The translations under genes and the position numbers were made by a program. A DNA stretch of 64,000 nucleotides from CALINF01 sp039990395 (GTDB taxonomy: Bacteria; Pseudomonadota; Gammaproteobacteria; Pseudomonadales; Halieaceae). This document shows positions 35,715-44,961 of this stretch, piece after piece (the stretch's first letter is position 1; every line of letters begins with the position of its first letter). The stretch lies in the NCBI GenBank assembly GCA_039990395.1, contig JBDXFZ010000144.1:1-64000 (forward strand). Reading direction: 5' to 3'. Below the pieces are notes generated by a model that worked only from the letters and a program-made list of their open reading frames with translations, did no database searches and was not told the DNA's origin.

Positions 35715-36178
35715 CAGGAAGCCGCGTTGATTTCAGCCTTGCGTAGCTCGTGAGCGACCTTGTCGAGCACGCCATTGATGTACTTGTGGCCATCCGTTGC
35801 GCCAAACTTCTTGGTGAGTGCAACAGCCTCATTGATCACCACTTTGTAGGGCACATCAACGCGATCCTTTAGCTCGAAGGTACCCATTCGCAGAAGCGTT
35901 AACTCGATCGGATCGAGATCATCGAGTTTGCGATCCAGCATCGGCTCGAACACATCCTCCAACACATCTGCCTGTGCAGGCACTCCGTGCAGCAGCGCCT
36001 GAAAGTACTCCAGGTCAACGTGGGAAAAATCGTATTCAGTACGAAACTCGGCTTCAATATCGGTCAGCGACGCACCAGCCATCTGCCATTGATACAGCGC
36101 CTGCATGCCATAGTGGCGAGCCTTGCGTCGCTCCGCTGCCAGCGTGTTATGCGAGGATTTTTCGTTTGAGCGTGCCAC
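35714..36178 (-). CDS. nusB: Transcription antitermination factor NusB
   Basis: 154 aa, GTG start immediately after the ribH stop. All-helical NusB fold with RRKARHYGMQALYQW, LDPIELTLLRMGTFEL and VALTKKFGATDGHKYINGVLDKVA. It binds boxA RNA with NusE in rRNA antitermination. Confidence 0.95.
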   Translation of the reverse strand: MARSNEKSSHNTLAAERRKARHYGMQALYQWQMAGASLTDIEAEFRTEYDFSHVDLEYFQALLHGVPAQADVLEDVFEPMLDRKLDDLDPIELTLLRMGTFELKDRVDVPYKVVINEAVALTKKFGATDGHKYINGVLDKVAHELRKAEINAAS

Positions 36179-36652
36179 TTAGCCGATATGCCCAAGAAGA
36201 CTGACCATCTCGATAGCAGACAAGGCTGCCTCTGCGCCTTTATTGCCCGCTTTCGTGCCCGAGCGTTCAACAGCCTGCTCAATAGAGTCGACAGTCAACA
36301 CACCGAACGCAACAGGCATCCCGTACTCCAGGCTCACCTGTGCGATACCCTTGGTGCATTCGCCAGCTACATGTTCAAAATGTGGCGTACCGCCGCGAAT
36401 GACAGCGCCTAGAGCAATGATGGCATCGAACCCACCTTTTGCCGCGACTTGCCTACACACCAGCGGTATCTCGAACGCTCCGGGCGCACGAATCACGGTA
36501 ATCTGTTTGTCGCTCACACCGTGCCTGCGCAGCGTATCAATTGCGCCTTCTACGAGGTGCTCAACAACAAAGCTATTCCAGCGGCCAACAACCAGCGCAT
36601 AGTTACCCTTGCCACTAGTGAACTCACCCTCGATCGTTTTTACATCAGTCAT
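36179..36652 (-). CDS. ribH: 6,7-dimethyl-8-ribityllumazine synthase
   Basis: 157 aa. It joins the pyrimidine and the butanone phosphate in the penultimate riboflavin step. Motifs: GRWNSFVVEHLVEGA, RAPGAFEIPLVC, ALGAVIRGGTPHFEHVAGEC and VLTVDSIEQAVERSGTKAGN. The length is typical of the icosahedral or pentameric enzyme. Confidence 0.95.
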   Translation of the reverse strand: MTDVKTIEGEFTSGKGNYALVVGRWNSFVVEHLVEGAIDTLRRHGVSDKQITVIRAPGAFEIPLVCRQVAAKGGFDAIIALGAVIRGGTPHFEHVAGECTKGIAQVSLEYGMPVAFGVLTVDSIEQAVERSGTKAGNKGAEAALSAIEMVSLLGHIG

Positions 36653-36697
36653 GCCTACTTCCTTCTCTTCTTTGCTGCACTGACCTGTTCCTAGGTG

Positions 36698-37807
36698 TTA
36701 GACATCAGGCTGCAGATAATCAATAACTTCCAGGTCAAATCCCGAAATCGCATTGTACTTGATAGGCGCACCCATCAGGCGAATTTTACCCACCCCGAGA
36801 TCACTCAGGATTTGCGACCCAACACCAACGGTGGTGTAAGTATCGGCCGTACCCGCTGCAGGTTTACGTGTTTCGCCAAGCGCCATGTCGATACTGCCCA
36901 GCAACTGCTCTGGTGACTCGGCTCTGGCCAGCAGTACAATCACGCCCTTGCCAGTTTCGGCGAGCTTTTTCATACACTTGGCCATATTCCACGAGGCCTG
37001 GTCCGGTAGTTCATTGCCAATCAGATCTCTCAGAACCGATTTGGAATGCACGCGCACCAAGGTTGCATCCTCTGCTGTGATATCCCCTAGCGATAGGGCC
37101 AGATGAATATTCCCTTCCGTTCGTTCGCGATAGGCTGTAAGCCTGAACTCTCCATACGCCGTGGAGATAACGCCTTCTTTCACGCGCTCGACGGTGCGCT
37201 CGTTCATCATCTTAAAGTGAATGAGATCGGCAATCGTGCCAATTTTTAGATCGTGCTCAGCCGCAAATTCTGCAAGTGCAGGCCCATCAGCCAATGTTCC
37301 CTCAGGCGTGAGAATATCCGCTATCACCGCAAAAGGGGGCAGACCCGCAAGACGCGCATAGTCAGATGCCGCCTCTGTGTGGCCAGCACGCATCAACACA
37401 CCGCCAGGCACTACGGTTAATGGAAATATATGGCCGGGCTGAACGATGTCTTCAGGTACAGCATTTTGCGCAATGGCTGCCTGAACAGTAAGAGCGCGAT
37501 CGGCGGCGGAAATGCCGGTATCGATACCCACTGAAGCTTCTATCGACAGCGTGAAATTAGATTTTTCACCCCGAGCGTCTCCCACCATGGGCGGCAGATC
37601 GAGTAGATCGCAACGCTCAGCAGTAAGGGCAAGACACACCAGTCCCCTTGCTTTGCGCGCCATGAAATTAACGTAGTCTCCCGTACAATGCTCGGCCGCG
37701 ACCATCACCACACCCTCGTTATGACTCTCTGCGTCGTCATCGAGGAGTACGACCATTCGACCCTGCCGAATGTCGCTAACCAATTCATCAACTGTGTTGA
37801 GTTGCAT
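36698..37807 (-). CDS. RibBA-like protein with a degenerate GTP cyclohydrolase II domain (RibBX type)
   Basis: 369 aa. The first 200 residues resemble 3,4-dihydroxy-2-butanone-4-phosphate synthase (MVVAAEHCTGDYVNFMARKARGL-like region, GISAADRALT, PGHIFPL, AGHTEAASDYARLAG). However, the metal-loop usually written DRENEGD reads AESHNEGVV, so the ligand Glu before NEG is His. The C-terminal half matches GTP cyclohydrolase II in position and length (YGEFRLTAYRE, LVRVHS, ILSDLGVGKIRLM) but lacks the zinc cysteines and the GRGIGL loop. A RibB domain fused to such an inactive half is known as RibBX. Here the RibB half is altered too. It lies in the rib operon between ribE and ribH. Confidence 0.85.
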   Translation of the reverse strand: MQLNTVDELVSDIRQGRMVVLLDDDAESHNEGVVMVAAEHCTGDYVNFMARKARGLVCLALTAERCDLLDLPPMVGDARGEKSNFTLSIEASVGIDTGISAADRALTVQAAIAQNAVPEDIVQPGHIFPLTVVPGGVLMRAGHTEAASDYARLAGLPPFAVIADILTPEGTLADGPALAEFAAEHDLKIGTIADLIHFKMMNERTVERVKEGVISTAYGEFRLTAYRERTEGNIHLALSLGDITAEDATLVRVHSKSVLRDLIGNELPDQASWNMAKCMKKLAETGKGVIVLLARAESPEQLLGSIDMALGETRKPAAGTADTYTTVGVGSQILSDLGVGKIRLMGAPIKYNAISGFDLEVIDYLQPDV

Positions 37808-37825
37808 ACTGTTTTCCAGTTGGGG

Positions 37826-38497
37826 TTACGATTTAAGGTAACCGTTCTCCGCCAAAGTTTTAGCGGTTAATTCCGCCGGCTTTTCCGTGCCATTAGTCGC
37901 CGCTGCATCTCCCAGCACCAGGCGTTCGAGGTAGCGCGCAATCACATCAACCTCGAGATTGACGCGCGTGCCGGCGCTGTAATCTCCAAACACAGTTTCC
38001 GCCATAGTCTGCGGGATAATATTCAAATCAAACTCAGCACCATTCACCGCATTCACGGTTAAGCTGGTGCCATCGATGCAAATACTGCCTTTGTGTGCAA
38101 TGTACTTGGCAAGTGCATCTGGCGCGCGTACCACCACCCGCCAAGACCGTGCATCCTCGACTGCGCTGACGATCTCGCCCACACCATCAACATGACCACT
38201 CACGATATGCCCGCCCAAGCGACTCTCAGGCGTGAGCGCTTTTTCCAGATTCACCGACGCACCTGGCTTCAGCTGCCCAAGGGTTGTGAAATCCAGAGTC
38301 TCCAAGGAGACGTCGGCCCAGTAACCATCGCCGGGTAAATCTGTAACGGTAAGGCACACGCCATTGGTACAGATGCTATCACCAAGAGCTACATCATCCA
38401 GTGGCAGCTTTCCGGTTGAAATACGCAGGCGCAAATCTCCCCCGCTGGGTTCCATCGCCGCGATTGTACCAACTGCTTGAATAATGCCTGTAAACAT
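37826..38497 (-). CDS. ribE: Riboflavin synthase, alpha chain
   Basis: 223 aa with two lumazine-binding repeats: MFTGIIQAVGTIA...LGDSICTNGVCLTV and LGGHIVSGHVDGVGEI...GSICIDGTSLTVNAV. It dismutates two dimethyl-ribityllumazines to riboflavin. The C-terminal 25 residues are a variable tail. Some schemes name this gene ribC. Confidence 0.95.
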   Translation of the reverse strand: MFTGIIQAVGTIAAMEPSGGDLRLRISTGKLPLDDVALGDSICTNGVCLTVTDLPGDGYWADVSLETLDFTTLGQLKPGASVNLEKALTPESRLGGHIVSGHVDGVGEIVSAVEDARSWRVVVRAPDALAKYIAHKGSICIDGTSLTVNAVNGAEFDLNIIPQTMAETVFGDYSAGTRVNLEVDVIARYLERLVLGDAAATNGTEKPAELTAKTLAENGYLKS

Positions 38498-38554
38498 CGT
38501 GTTCCTAAACTTGCACCCACATTCGTTTTGCCCAACCCCAACTCAGCGGATGTG

Positions 38555-39706
38555 TCATTGGGGTGTCACGGTAAATCGCCAGTCCTGTCCAACGCGCCGG
38601 ACATCCGTCAGCTCCAAGTTGATCTTGCCCGCCATCGTATCGATAGGCAGATCCAGGAGCGGTTGTGCGCTGCTCCCCATAAAGACAGGAGCTGCGTAAA
38701 TGACCAGTTCATCCAGTAAGCCAGCCCGTAACAGGGCACCCGCCAAACGGGGGCCAGATTCTACCAGAATTTCGTTCGCTTGCCGTTTGGATAACTCACC
38801 AATGATTTCAGGCAGCATCAGGCCCGACTCATCTGCAGAAACCCCAATAAAACTCGCTCCAGAGGCTACCAGCTCATTTGAGGGTGCAGTCGCGGTACTA
38901 TGAACTACCAGTGTTTCCGCATCCGCTGAGAGCACTCGCGCATCCCCGGGCAGTCTCAACCTCGAGTCCACTACCACCCGCAATGGCGGGCGCGCCATGG
39001 CTCTGTCACGCTCTCCATCACTCAAACCCAGTTGATCAGCGCGCAGTGTCAGCGCGCAGTCATCGGCAAGTACTGTGCCGATACCTGTAACCACTGCGCA
39101 GCTACTGGCCCGCAAACGCTGTACATCGGCACGCGCGGCAGCGCCGGTAATCCACTGGCTCTCACCAGAGGCCATCGCCGTTCTGCCATCAAGCGACATG
39201 GCCAGTTTGGCTCTCACCCTACCTCGACCTCGCGTCATTCGGGCGACAAAACCCGGAATCACCTGTGCGGCCTCAGCTTCCAGCACACCTTGAACAACGT
39301 CGATACCACTAGCTTCTAGTCTCGCGATACCCTGCCCCGCTACCTGCGGATTGGGGTCTTGCATAGCAACTACCACGCGTGAAACGCCTGCCGACATCAA
39401 CGCATCAGCGCAGGGCCCCGTTTTCCCTTGATGACTGCAGGGCTCAAGAGTGACATAAGCAGTTGCCCCAGTAACTTCTTCCTGAGCTGCCTGCAGCGCC
39501 TGTACCTCAGCGTGATTGCCACCAGCAGGTTGAGTGAAACCCTCACCAATAACGTGTCCGTTTTTCACCAACACACAGCCCACATGCGGGTTGGGTTTAG
39601 CCCAATACTGAGCCTTACGGGCCAACTGCAAGGCCCGCGCCATCATGCGAGTATCAAATTCAAGATCGCTAGTAGGATTTATCGCGCTATCGCTGGTGAA
39701 TGTCAT
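38555..39706 (-). CDS. ribD: Bifunctional riboflavin deaminase/reductase RibD
   Basis: 383 aa. The N-terminal deaminase has NPHVGCVLVKNG, GNHAEVQAL (zinc His and catalytic Glu) and LEPCSHQGKTGPCADAL (zinc Cys). The C-terminal reductase begins RVRAKLAMSLDGRTAMASGESQWITG. It catalyses the second and third steps of pyrimidine processing. It follows nrdR by 18 bp, a common gammaproteobacterial order. Confidence 0.95.
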   Translation of the reverse strand: MTFTSDSAINPTSDLEFDTRMMARALQLARKAQYWAKPNPHVGCVLVKNGHVIGEGFTQPAGGNHAEVQALQAAQEEVTGATAYVTLEPCSHQGKTGPCADALMSAGVSRVVVAMQDPNPQVAGQGIARLEASGIDVVQGVLEAEAAQVIPGFVARMTRGRGRVRAKLAMSLDGRTAMASGESQWITGAAARADVQRLRASSCAVVTGIGTVLADDCALTLRADQLGLSDGERDRAMARPPLRVVVDSRLRLPGDARVLSADAETLVVHSTATAPSNELVASGASFIGVSADESGLMLPEIIGELSKRQANEILVESGPRLAGALLRAGLLDELVIYAAPVFMGSSAQPLLDLPIDTMAGKINLELTDVRRVGQDWRFTVTPQ

Positions 39707-39724
39707 GGTGAGACGCCGAATAGG

Positions 39725-40210
39725 CTATGAGGCGTCCTGATCTTCTGGGTCTTTAACTGGTTCGGCTTCTAGATGCTCAATGGCGTCACGAAACTGCGAG
39801 ATATCTTCAAAGCTCCGATACACCGAGGCAAAGCGCACATACGCCACCTGATCAAGCTCCTTTAGATGTTCCATGACCAACTCTCCAAGCTCGAGGCTCT
39901 GAATCTCCCGCTCGCCTGTCGCACGCAATGCATGCTTGATGTGGGTGACTACCGCTTCTATGTCTTCTACTGAGACCGGCCGCTTTTCCAACGCTCGTAA
40001 GAACCCGGCTCGCAACTTGTCCTCGTTAAAGGGCTCCCGATTGCCATTTTGCTTAATCACCCGTGGCATCACCAGCTCCGCCACCTCATAGGTGGTAAAG
40101 CGCTCTTTGCAGCTGAGGCATTCCCGACGGCGACGCACCTGATCGCCATCGGCGACCAAGCGTGAGTCGATTACTTTCGTTTCATCGGTAGCGCAAAACG
40201 GGCAATGCAT
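39725..40210 (-). CDS. nrdR: Ribonucleotide reductase repressor NrdR
   Basis: 161 aa. A zinc ribbon (MHCPFCATDETKVIDSR and RRECLSCKERFTTYE) is followed by an ATP-cone (RVIKQNGNREPFNEDKLRAGFLRALEKRPVS). It represses nrd genes in response to dATP/ATP. It leads the nrdR-rib-nusB-thiL-pgpA run. Confidence 0.96.
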   Translation of the reverse strand: MHCPFCATDETKVIDSRLVADGDQVRRRRECLSCKERFTTYEVAELVMPRVIKQNGNREPFNEDKLRAGFLRALEKRPVSVEDIEAVVTHIKHALRATGEREIQSLELGELVMEHLKELDQVAYVRFASVYRSFEDISQFRDAIEHLEAEPVKDPEDQDAS

Positions 40211-40267
40211 TTGAAGCCCCCTGACCTTGGCTCATTCTGTAAGTGGCTGAAGGGTAACATATTTTTG

Positions 40268-40546
40268 GGGGTGGCCTATCCTGGATACATGATTGAATGA
40301 GGCAATTTTGGGAAAGCCGCGAGTGCCAAATTCTAGAGCAGACTTCTTCCTGAAATGGGCCACCCAGCAGGGAAAATGGCCGACAGGCATTCGAATCGAA
40401 TTGCTGCTGGCTTCGGCCGGCATTCAGGGGCTGCGCAACTCAACCATTTTTCGCTTTGCGAAAAATTGGGATTCGAACAGTGCTCGCCGAAAACCCTGAA
40501 TGCCGGCCGATGCCAAAACGCAGCATGATTATTCGATTCGAATGCC
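40268..40546. repeat. Nested inverted-repeat structure between glyA and nrdR
   Basis: The 384-bp gap 40211-40594 has no credible gene but several paired arms. An outer 16-bp perfect pair GGCATTCGAATCGAAT (40386-40401) and ATTCGATTCGAATGCC (40531-40546) encloses a 15-bp perfect pair GGCCGGCATTCAGGG (40415-40429) and CCCTGAATGCCGGCC (40494-40508), which encloses a hairpin CCATTTTTCGC/GCGAAAAATTGG (40444-40469). A separate pair GGGTGGCC (40269-40276)/GGCCACCC (40358-40365) lies to the left. The whole could fold as a long bulged rod. It may be a miniature inverted-repeat element or a structured RNA processed between glyA and nrdR. Confidence 0.75.
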
Positions 40547-40594
40547 TGGCAGCCCTAATTTGCTGGCAAACCATTGCGCCACAAGTTCAGCAGA

Positions 40595-41860
40595 TCAATT
40601 TCCGTATACCGGGAAGCGGCTGCAAATCTCGAGTACTTTGGCTTTCACCTCTTCGATGACTTGCTCTGAAGACTCATTTTCCAGAGACTCCAAAACATCA
40701 CACATCCAGCCTGTAAGCTCGATAGTTTCAGCTTCGCCAAATCCTCGAGTAGTGATTGCCGGAGTACCCACCCGCAAACCAGAGGTAATGAATGGCGAGC
40801 GAGGATCGTTCGGCACCGCATTCTTATTCACGGTGATGTTAGCTAGCCCAAGGGCCTCATCGGCATCTTTGCCGGTATAGGGCTTACCGATCAGATCTAC
40901 CAGCATCAGGTGATTATCGGTACCGCCAGACACGATATTAATGCCACGCTCCATGAAGGTCTTGGCCATCGCACGAGCATTGGCAACAACCTGCTTCTGG
41001 TAGACAACAAAGTCAGGGCTCTGAGCCTCAAGAAATCCAACCGCCTTCGCAGCGATCACATGCATCAGTGGACCACCCTGCCCGCCAGGAAAAACGGCAG
41101 AGTTAAACTTTTTCTCCAACTCCGGGTTGGCCTTGGCCAGAATTATTCCGCCACGGGGGCCCCGCAGTGTCTTGTGAGTGGTAGACGTCACCACGTCGGC
41201 ATGAGGAACCGGGTTCGGATAAACACCCGCAGCCACCAGACCAGCAACATGCGCCATATCAACGAGAAGATAAGCGCCTACCTTGTCGGCAATTTCACGA
41301 AAGCGCGCCCAATCCATCACGCGGCTGTAGGCAGAAAAGCCGGCAATGATCATCTTTGGCTTATGCTCAAGCGCCAATGCCTCAACCTGATCGTAATCAA
41401 CCTCTCCCGTTTCCTGAACCAGCCCGTACTGCACGGCATTGTATGATTTACCTGAGAAGTTTGGCTTGGCGCCGTGGGTCAGGTGGCCACCATCGGCCAG
41501 ACTCATGCCCAGAATCGTATCTCCCACATCACACAGTGCCAGAAAAACTGCGCCATTTGCCTGTGAGCCCGAGTGCGGCTGTACGTTGGCGTAATCAGCA
41601 CCAAACAGGGCTTTAACACGCTCTATAGCCAGATCTTCGGCCTTGTCTACAAACTCGCAGCCGCCGTAGTAGCGTTTGCCCGAGTATCCTTCGGCATACT
41701 TGTTGGTGAGCACAGACCCCTGAGCTTGCATGACACGGGGGCTGGTGTAGTTTTCTGACGCGATCAGCTCGATATGATCTTCCTGACGACGCTCTTCTTC
41801 CGCGATCGCATTGAAAATCGAGTCATCAAAGCCTTCGATGGTCTGGTTTTTGTCAAACAT
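40595..41860 (-). CDS. glyA: Serine hydroxymethyltransferase
   Basis: 421 aa PLP enzyme interconverting serine and glycine with tetrahydrofolate. The PLP lysine is in VTSTTHKTLRGPRGG; IELIASENYTSPRVMQAQGS and KRYYGGCEFVD are also diagnostic. The length is normal. It may be cotranscribed with nrdR across the inverted-repeat region. Confidence 0.96.
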   Translation of the reverse strand: MFDKNQTIEGFDDSIFNAIAEEERRQEDHIELIASENYTSPRVMQAQGSVLTNKYAEGYSGKRYYGGCEFVDKAEDLAIERVKALFGADYANVQPHSGSQANGAVFLALCDVGDTILGMSLADGGHLTHGAKPNFSGKSYNAVQYGLVQETGEVDYDQVEALALEHKPKMIIAGFSAYSRVMDWARFREIADKVGAYLLVDMAHVAGLVAAGVYPNPVPHADVVTSTTHKTLRGPRGGIILAKANPELEKKFNSAVFPGGQGGPLMHVIAAKAVGFLEAQSPDFVVYQKQVVANARAMAKTFMERGINIVSGGTDNHLMLVDLIGKPYTGKDADEALGLANITVNKNAVPNDPRSPFITSGLRVGTPAITTRGFGEAETIELTGWMCDVLESLENESSEQVIEEVKAKVLEICSRFPVYGN

Positions 41861-42115
41861 GATGTCCCCTGAGTACGCTGAGCCCCAGCTTGATGCCAGC
41901 TCGGAAAGGAGCGAAGTTTAACCCAATTGATCGCGCCATTTAAGGGGAATGAGATCAATAGCATGACATGTCGGCAATTTGCCCCACTACACCGTTTGAT
42001 TGCTGATTTTTTGGTGCCCTTGTTGGTTAGCTTTTTGGTTTGAACAAAGAGATTGAAGCGCTGCGAGGACCGTTTCAGAGAAACGAGCCCCCGCAATGCA
42101 TTCGAACAGGCACAT

Positions 42116-42427
42116 CTATGAGCTGGCGATCAGGTTCTGCTTGGACCGGTAGGCGCGCAGCTCGGCATTGTAGTTGTCGGCGGCCCTGATAGCCTTCGCT
42201 GCCAGCATGTCTCGTTTAACCGAGCTTAACGATCGACTCCTGCAGTCGAGATATGACTCAACGGACGCCACGAACGCCTTGGTCTGATTCTGCGCAGAGT
42301 ACATCGCCTCCTCTGAAGCCACCTCCCCTTTTGGGACAACTGGCGACTTGCCCGGTCTTTCCGCTGGGCACTCTGACCACGCGTTCAGTGAAAAAACCAT
42401 TGCTAAAAGTGCTACTAAAGACTTCAT
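42116..42427 (-). CDS. Small secreted protein, unknown
   Basis: About 103 aa from the ATG at 42427, preceded by GAGGT. A signal peptide ends at NAWSE. The mature part has cysteines in SECPAERPGK and YLDCRSR and a helical stretch with many Ala, Ser and charged residues (VKRDMLAAKAIRAADNYNAELRAYRSKQN). I recognise no family; coiled, alpha-helical periplasmic proteins of this size are common and uncharacterised. Confidence 0.6.
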   Translation of the reverse strand: MKSLVALLAMVFSLNAWSECPAERPGKSPVVPKGEVASEEAMYSAQNQTKAFVASVESYLDCRSRSLSSVKRDMLAAKAIRAADNYNAELRAYRSKQNLIASS

Positions 42428-42756
42428 AACCACTACCTCATCATTGTGTGAATACAGCACCGCCGACAGGCGATATGTTACATATATTCACACAGTGGGT
42501 AACAATTGCAAGCAAGACATGTTTTTTGCAGCTGCTTAACTTACTGTTATTTATGGATTTAATTTCGATCGCATCTTTCCCCTGCACCACTATGTTGCGA
42601 TAAGTAACGTTAAAGGCGCGAGATTCACCAAAATGAAGCAGCCTATTGAAAAATCGCACCATCTAGAACCGTGGACTGCACCAATTTATCCCCATAATTC
42701 GCGCCAGAGTTTGGTAATATTCGCGCAAATTAATTTCACAGCTCGAGTCTATTCCC
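42428..42756. other. Intergenic region upstream of ettA
   Basis: 329 bp between the divergent small secreted protein gene and ettA. It is A/T-rich with segments such as gtttggtaatattcgcgcaaattaatttc ahead of ettA that could hold its promoter. I see no RNA gene or strong repeat in it. Confidence 0.4.
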
Positions 42757-44421
42757 ATGGCCCAGTACGTTTACACAATGAATCGGGTGGGCAAAATCGT
42801 CCCACCTAAGAAGAAAATACTCGAGGACATCTCTCTATCATTCTTCCCCGGTGCGAAGATTGGCGTGCTAGGCCTCAATGGCTCGGGTAAGTCCACGCTA
42901 TTGCGCATTATGGCTGGCGTAGATACCGACATTCTTGGTGAGGCGCGACCGCAACCCGGTATCAAGATTGGTTATCTGGAGCAGGAGCCCCACCTAAACC
43001 CCGATAAAGATGTGCGTGGCAACGTGGAAGAAGGCGTGCAAGAAGCTTTGGATGCGCTAGCTGGACTGGAAAAAGTGTACGCCGACTACGCAGAGCCCGA
43101 TGCCGATTTCGACACGCTGGCCAAAGAGCAGGCGCGGCTGGAAGATGTTATCCAGGCCACAGACGCTCACAACATCGATCATCGCCTGGAAGTGGCCGCC
43201 GATGCGCTTCGCTTGCCACCCTGGGATGCAGACGTGAGCACACTGTCTGGTGGCGAACGTCGTCGAGTGGCGCTGTGCCGACTTCTACTGTCTAACCCCG
43301 ACATGCTACTACTGGACGAACCGACTAACCATCTGGATGCTGAAAGCGTGGGCTGGCTGGAGCGGTATCTGCACGATTTCCCGGGCACTGTGGTCGCGAT
43401 TACTCACGACCGCTACTTCCTCGACAACGCCGCTGGCTGGATCCTGGAACTAGACAGAGGACGCGGCATACCCTACGAGGGCAACTATTCCAACTGGCTG
43501 GATGCCAAGGAACAGCGACTGGGTCAGGAACAACGCCAGGAGGCCTCGCACCAGAAGGCCATCAAAGCAGAGCTGGAATGGGTGCGCTCAAACCCCAAGG
43601 GAAGACAGGCCAAGAGCAAGGCTCGCCTTCAGCGCTTCGAAGACCTTCAATCACAGGACTTTCAGGCCCGCAACGAAACTAACGAAATCTATATTCCCCC
43701 CGGCGCACGCCTGGGCGATAACGTGATTGAAGTCAAAAACCTGAAGAAGCAGTTTGGCGACCGCCTCCTGTTCGAAAATGTAAGCTTTACCGTACCCAAG
43801 GGCAGCATCGTGGGTATCATTGGCGCTAACGGCATGGGTAAGTCCACCTTGTTCAATATCCTCATGGAAAATGAACAGCCAGACGGTGGCGAGGTTAACA
43901 TCGGCGAAACCGTGCAACTGGGCTATGTTGACCAATCGCGTGACGACCTCGACGGCGGCAAAACCGTGTGGGAGGAAATCTCAGACGGACAGGACAATAT
44001 CCGAATTGGCACTTACGAGGTTGGCTCCCGTTCATACGTAGGTCGCTTTAATTTTAAGGGCTCTGATCAGCAAAAGTTTGTGAAGGATCTGTCGGGGGGC
44101 GAACGCAACCGCCTGCACCTTGCCAAGCTGCTGAAGCAAGGTGCCAATGTATTGCTATTGGACGAACCCACCAACGACCTCGACGTGGAAACTTTGCGTG
44201 CACTTGAGGAGGCCTTACTGGCGTTCCCAGGCGCGGCCATGGTGATATCGCACGATCGCTGGTTTCTGGACCGGATCGCAACCCACATACTGGCCTATGA
44301 AGACGATGGCGGCGTGGTATTCCACGAGGGCAACTTTACCGAATATGAAGAAGACCGGCACCAGCGCCTAGGCGCCGCCGCCGACCAACCTCACCGTGTG
44401 AAGTATCGTAAACTGAAGTAG
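42757..44421 (+). CDS. ettA: Energy-dependent translational throttle protein (ABC-F ATPase)
   Basis: 554 aa with two ABC domains and no membrane segment. Walker A loops are GLNGSGKST (first) and GANGMGKST (second); signatures are LSGGERRRVALCRLLL and LSGGERNRLHLAKLL; Walker B ends LLLDEPTNHLDAES and LLLDEPTNDLDVET. The EttA-specific N-terminus MAQYVYTMNRVGKIVPPKK is present. It gates the first peptide bond on E-site ribosomes according to ATP/ADP. Confidence 0.97.
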   Translation: MAQYVYTMNRVGKIVPPKKKILEDISLSFFPGAKIGVLGLNGSGKSTLLRIMAGVDTDILGEARPQPGIKIGYLEQEPHLNPDKDVRGNVEEGVQEALDALAGLEKVYADYAEPDADFDTLAKEQARLEDVIQATDAHNIDHRLEVAADALRLPPWDADVSTLSGGERRRVALCRLLLSNPDMLLLDEPTNHLDAESVGWLERYLHDFPGTVVAITHDRYFLDNAAGWILELDRGRGIPYEGNYSNWLDAKEQRLGQEQRQEASHQKAIKAELEWVRSNPKGRQAKSKARLQRFEDLQSQDFQARNETNEIYIPPGARLGDNVIEVKNLKKQFGDRLLFENVSFTVPKGSIVGIIGANGMGKSTLFNILMENEQPDGGEVNIGETVQLGYVDQSRDDLDGGKTVWEEISDGQDNIRIGTYEVGSRSYVGRFNFKGSDQQKFVKDLSGGERNRLHLAKLLKQGANVLLLDEPTNDLDVETLRALEEALLAFPGAAMVISHDRWFLDRIATHILAYEDDGGVVFHEGNFTEYEEDRHQRLGAAADQPHRVKYRKLK

Positions 44422-44463
44422 CGCGATATAGTTACCCCAGACTGAGAGAGCACGAGTTTTACT

Positions 44464-44832
44464 ATGAGCGAGATTCGCAACGAGCGTCGCAGATTCACAC
44501 GAGTCAGTATCGATCTTCCCACGGAAGTTCACCAGGGTGGCAGTGTTTGGAAACAACGCCTGATCGACCTGTCTTTACTGGGGGCAGCCACCGACCAACC
44601 CGACATCTGGGACGCTCAGTACAACGAACCCTTTACCTTAATCATCCACATCAGTGATGACCAACAGCTGGAACTGCATGCCTATCTACAGCATGTAGAG
44701 AGTGGCCGGCTCGGGTTCAGTGTTCAGCATGTTGATCGAGAAAACATCGAGCCGCTACGCGATCTGATCGCACAGCACATCGGCGATATAGCGATTCTAG
44801 ATGAGGAGATGAGCCGGCTAGAGCAAAGTTAG
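44464..44832 (+). CDS. PilZ domain protein (cyclic di-GMP receptor)
   Basis: 122 aa single-domain PilZ protein. The c-di-GMP motifs are RRRFTR (RxxxR) near residue 7 and DLSLLGA (D/NxSxxG) about 32 residues later. Effector output is unknown. The GGDEF protein at 19911-21125 is a possible ligand source in the same window. Confidence 0.9.
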   Translation: MSEIRNERRRFTRVSIDLPTEVHQGGSVWKQRLIDLSLLGAATDQPDIWDAQYNEPFTLIIHISDDQQLELHAYLQHVESGRLGFSVQHVDRENIEPLRDLIAQHIGDIAILDEEMSRLEQS

Positions 44833-44961
44833 CTTTGTTCACCAAGCAGGTTGAATTGACGATAGAAATCTGGGGTTGTCACCGAGGCAGAGCCAGCCTG
44901 TTGCGAGAAAAATCTGGCTTCGGACCAAATGCCTTAGCCAGCAGTTAGCTAGTGCTAGAGG

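Noticed and set aside
37800..38560. FMN riboswitch upstream of the rib genes
   Set aside because: The conserved RFN boxes were not found in the leader or intergenic regions of the rib operon.
40293..40499. 68-codon plus-strand frame between nrdR and glyA
   Set aside because: It lies across the inverted repeats, has no ribosome site and reads as random sequence.
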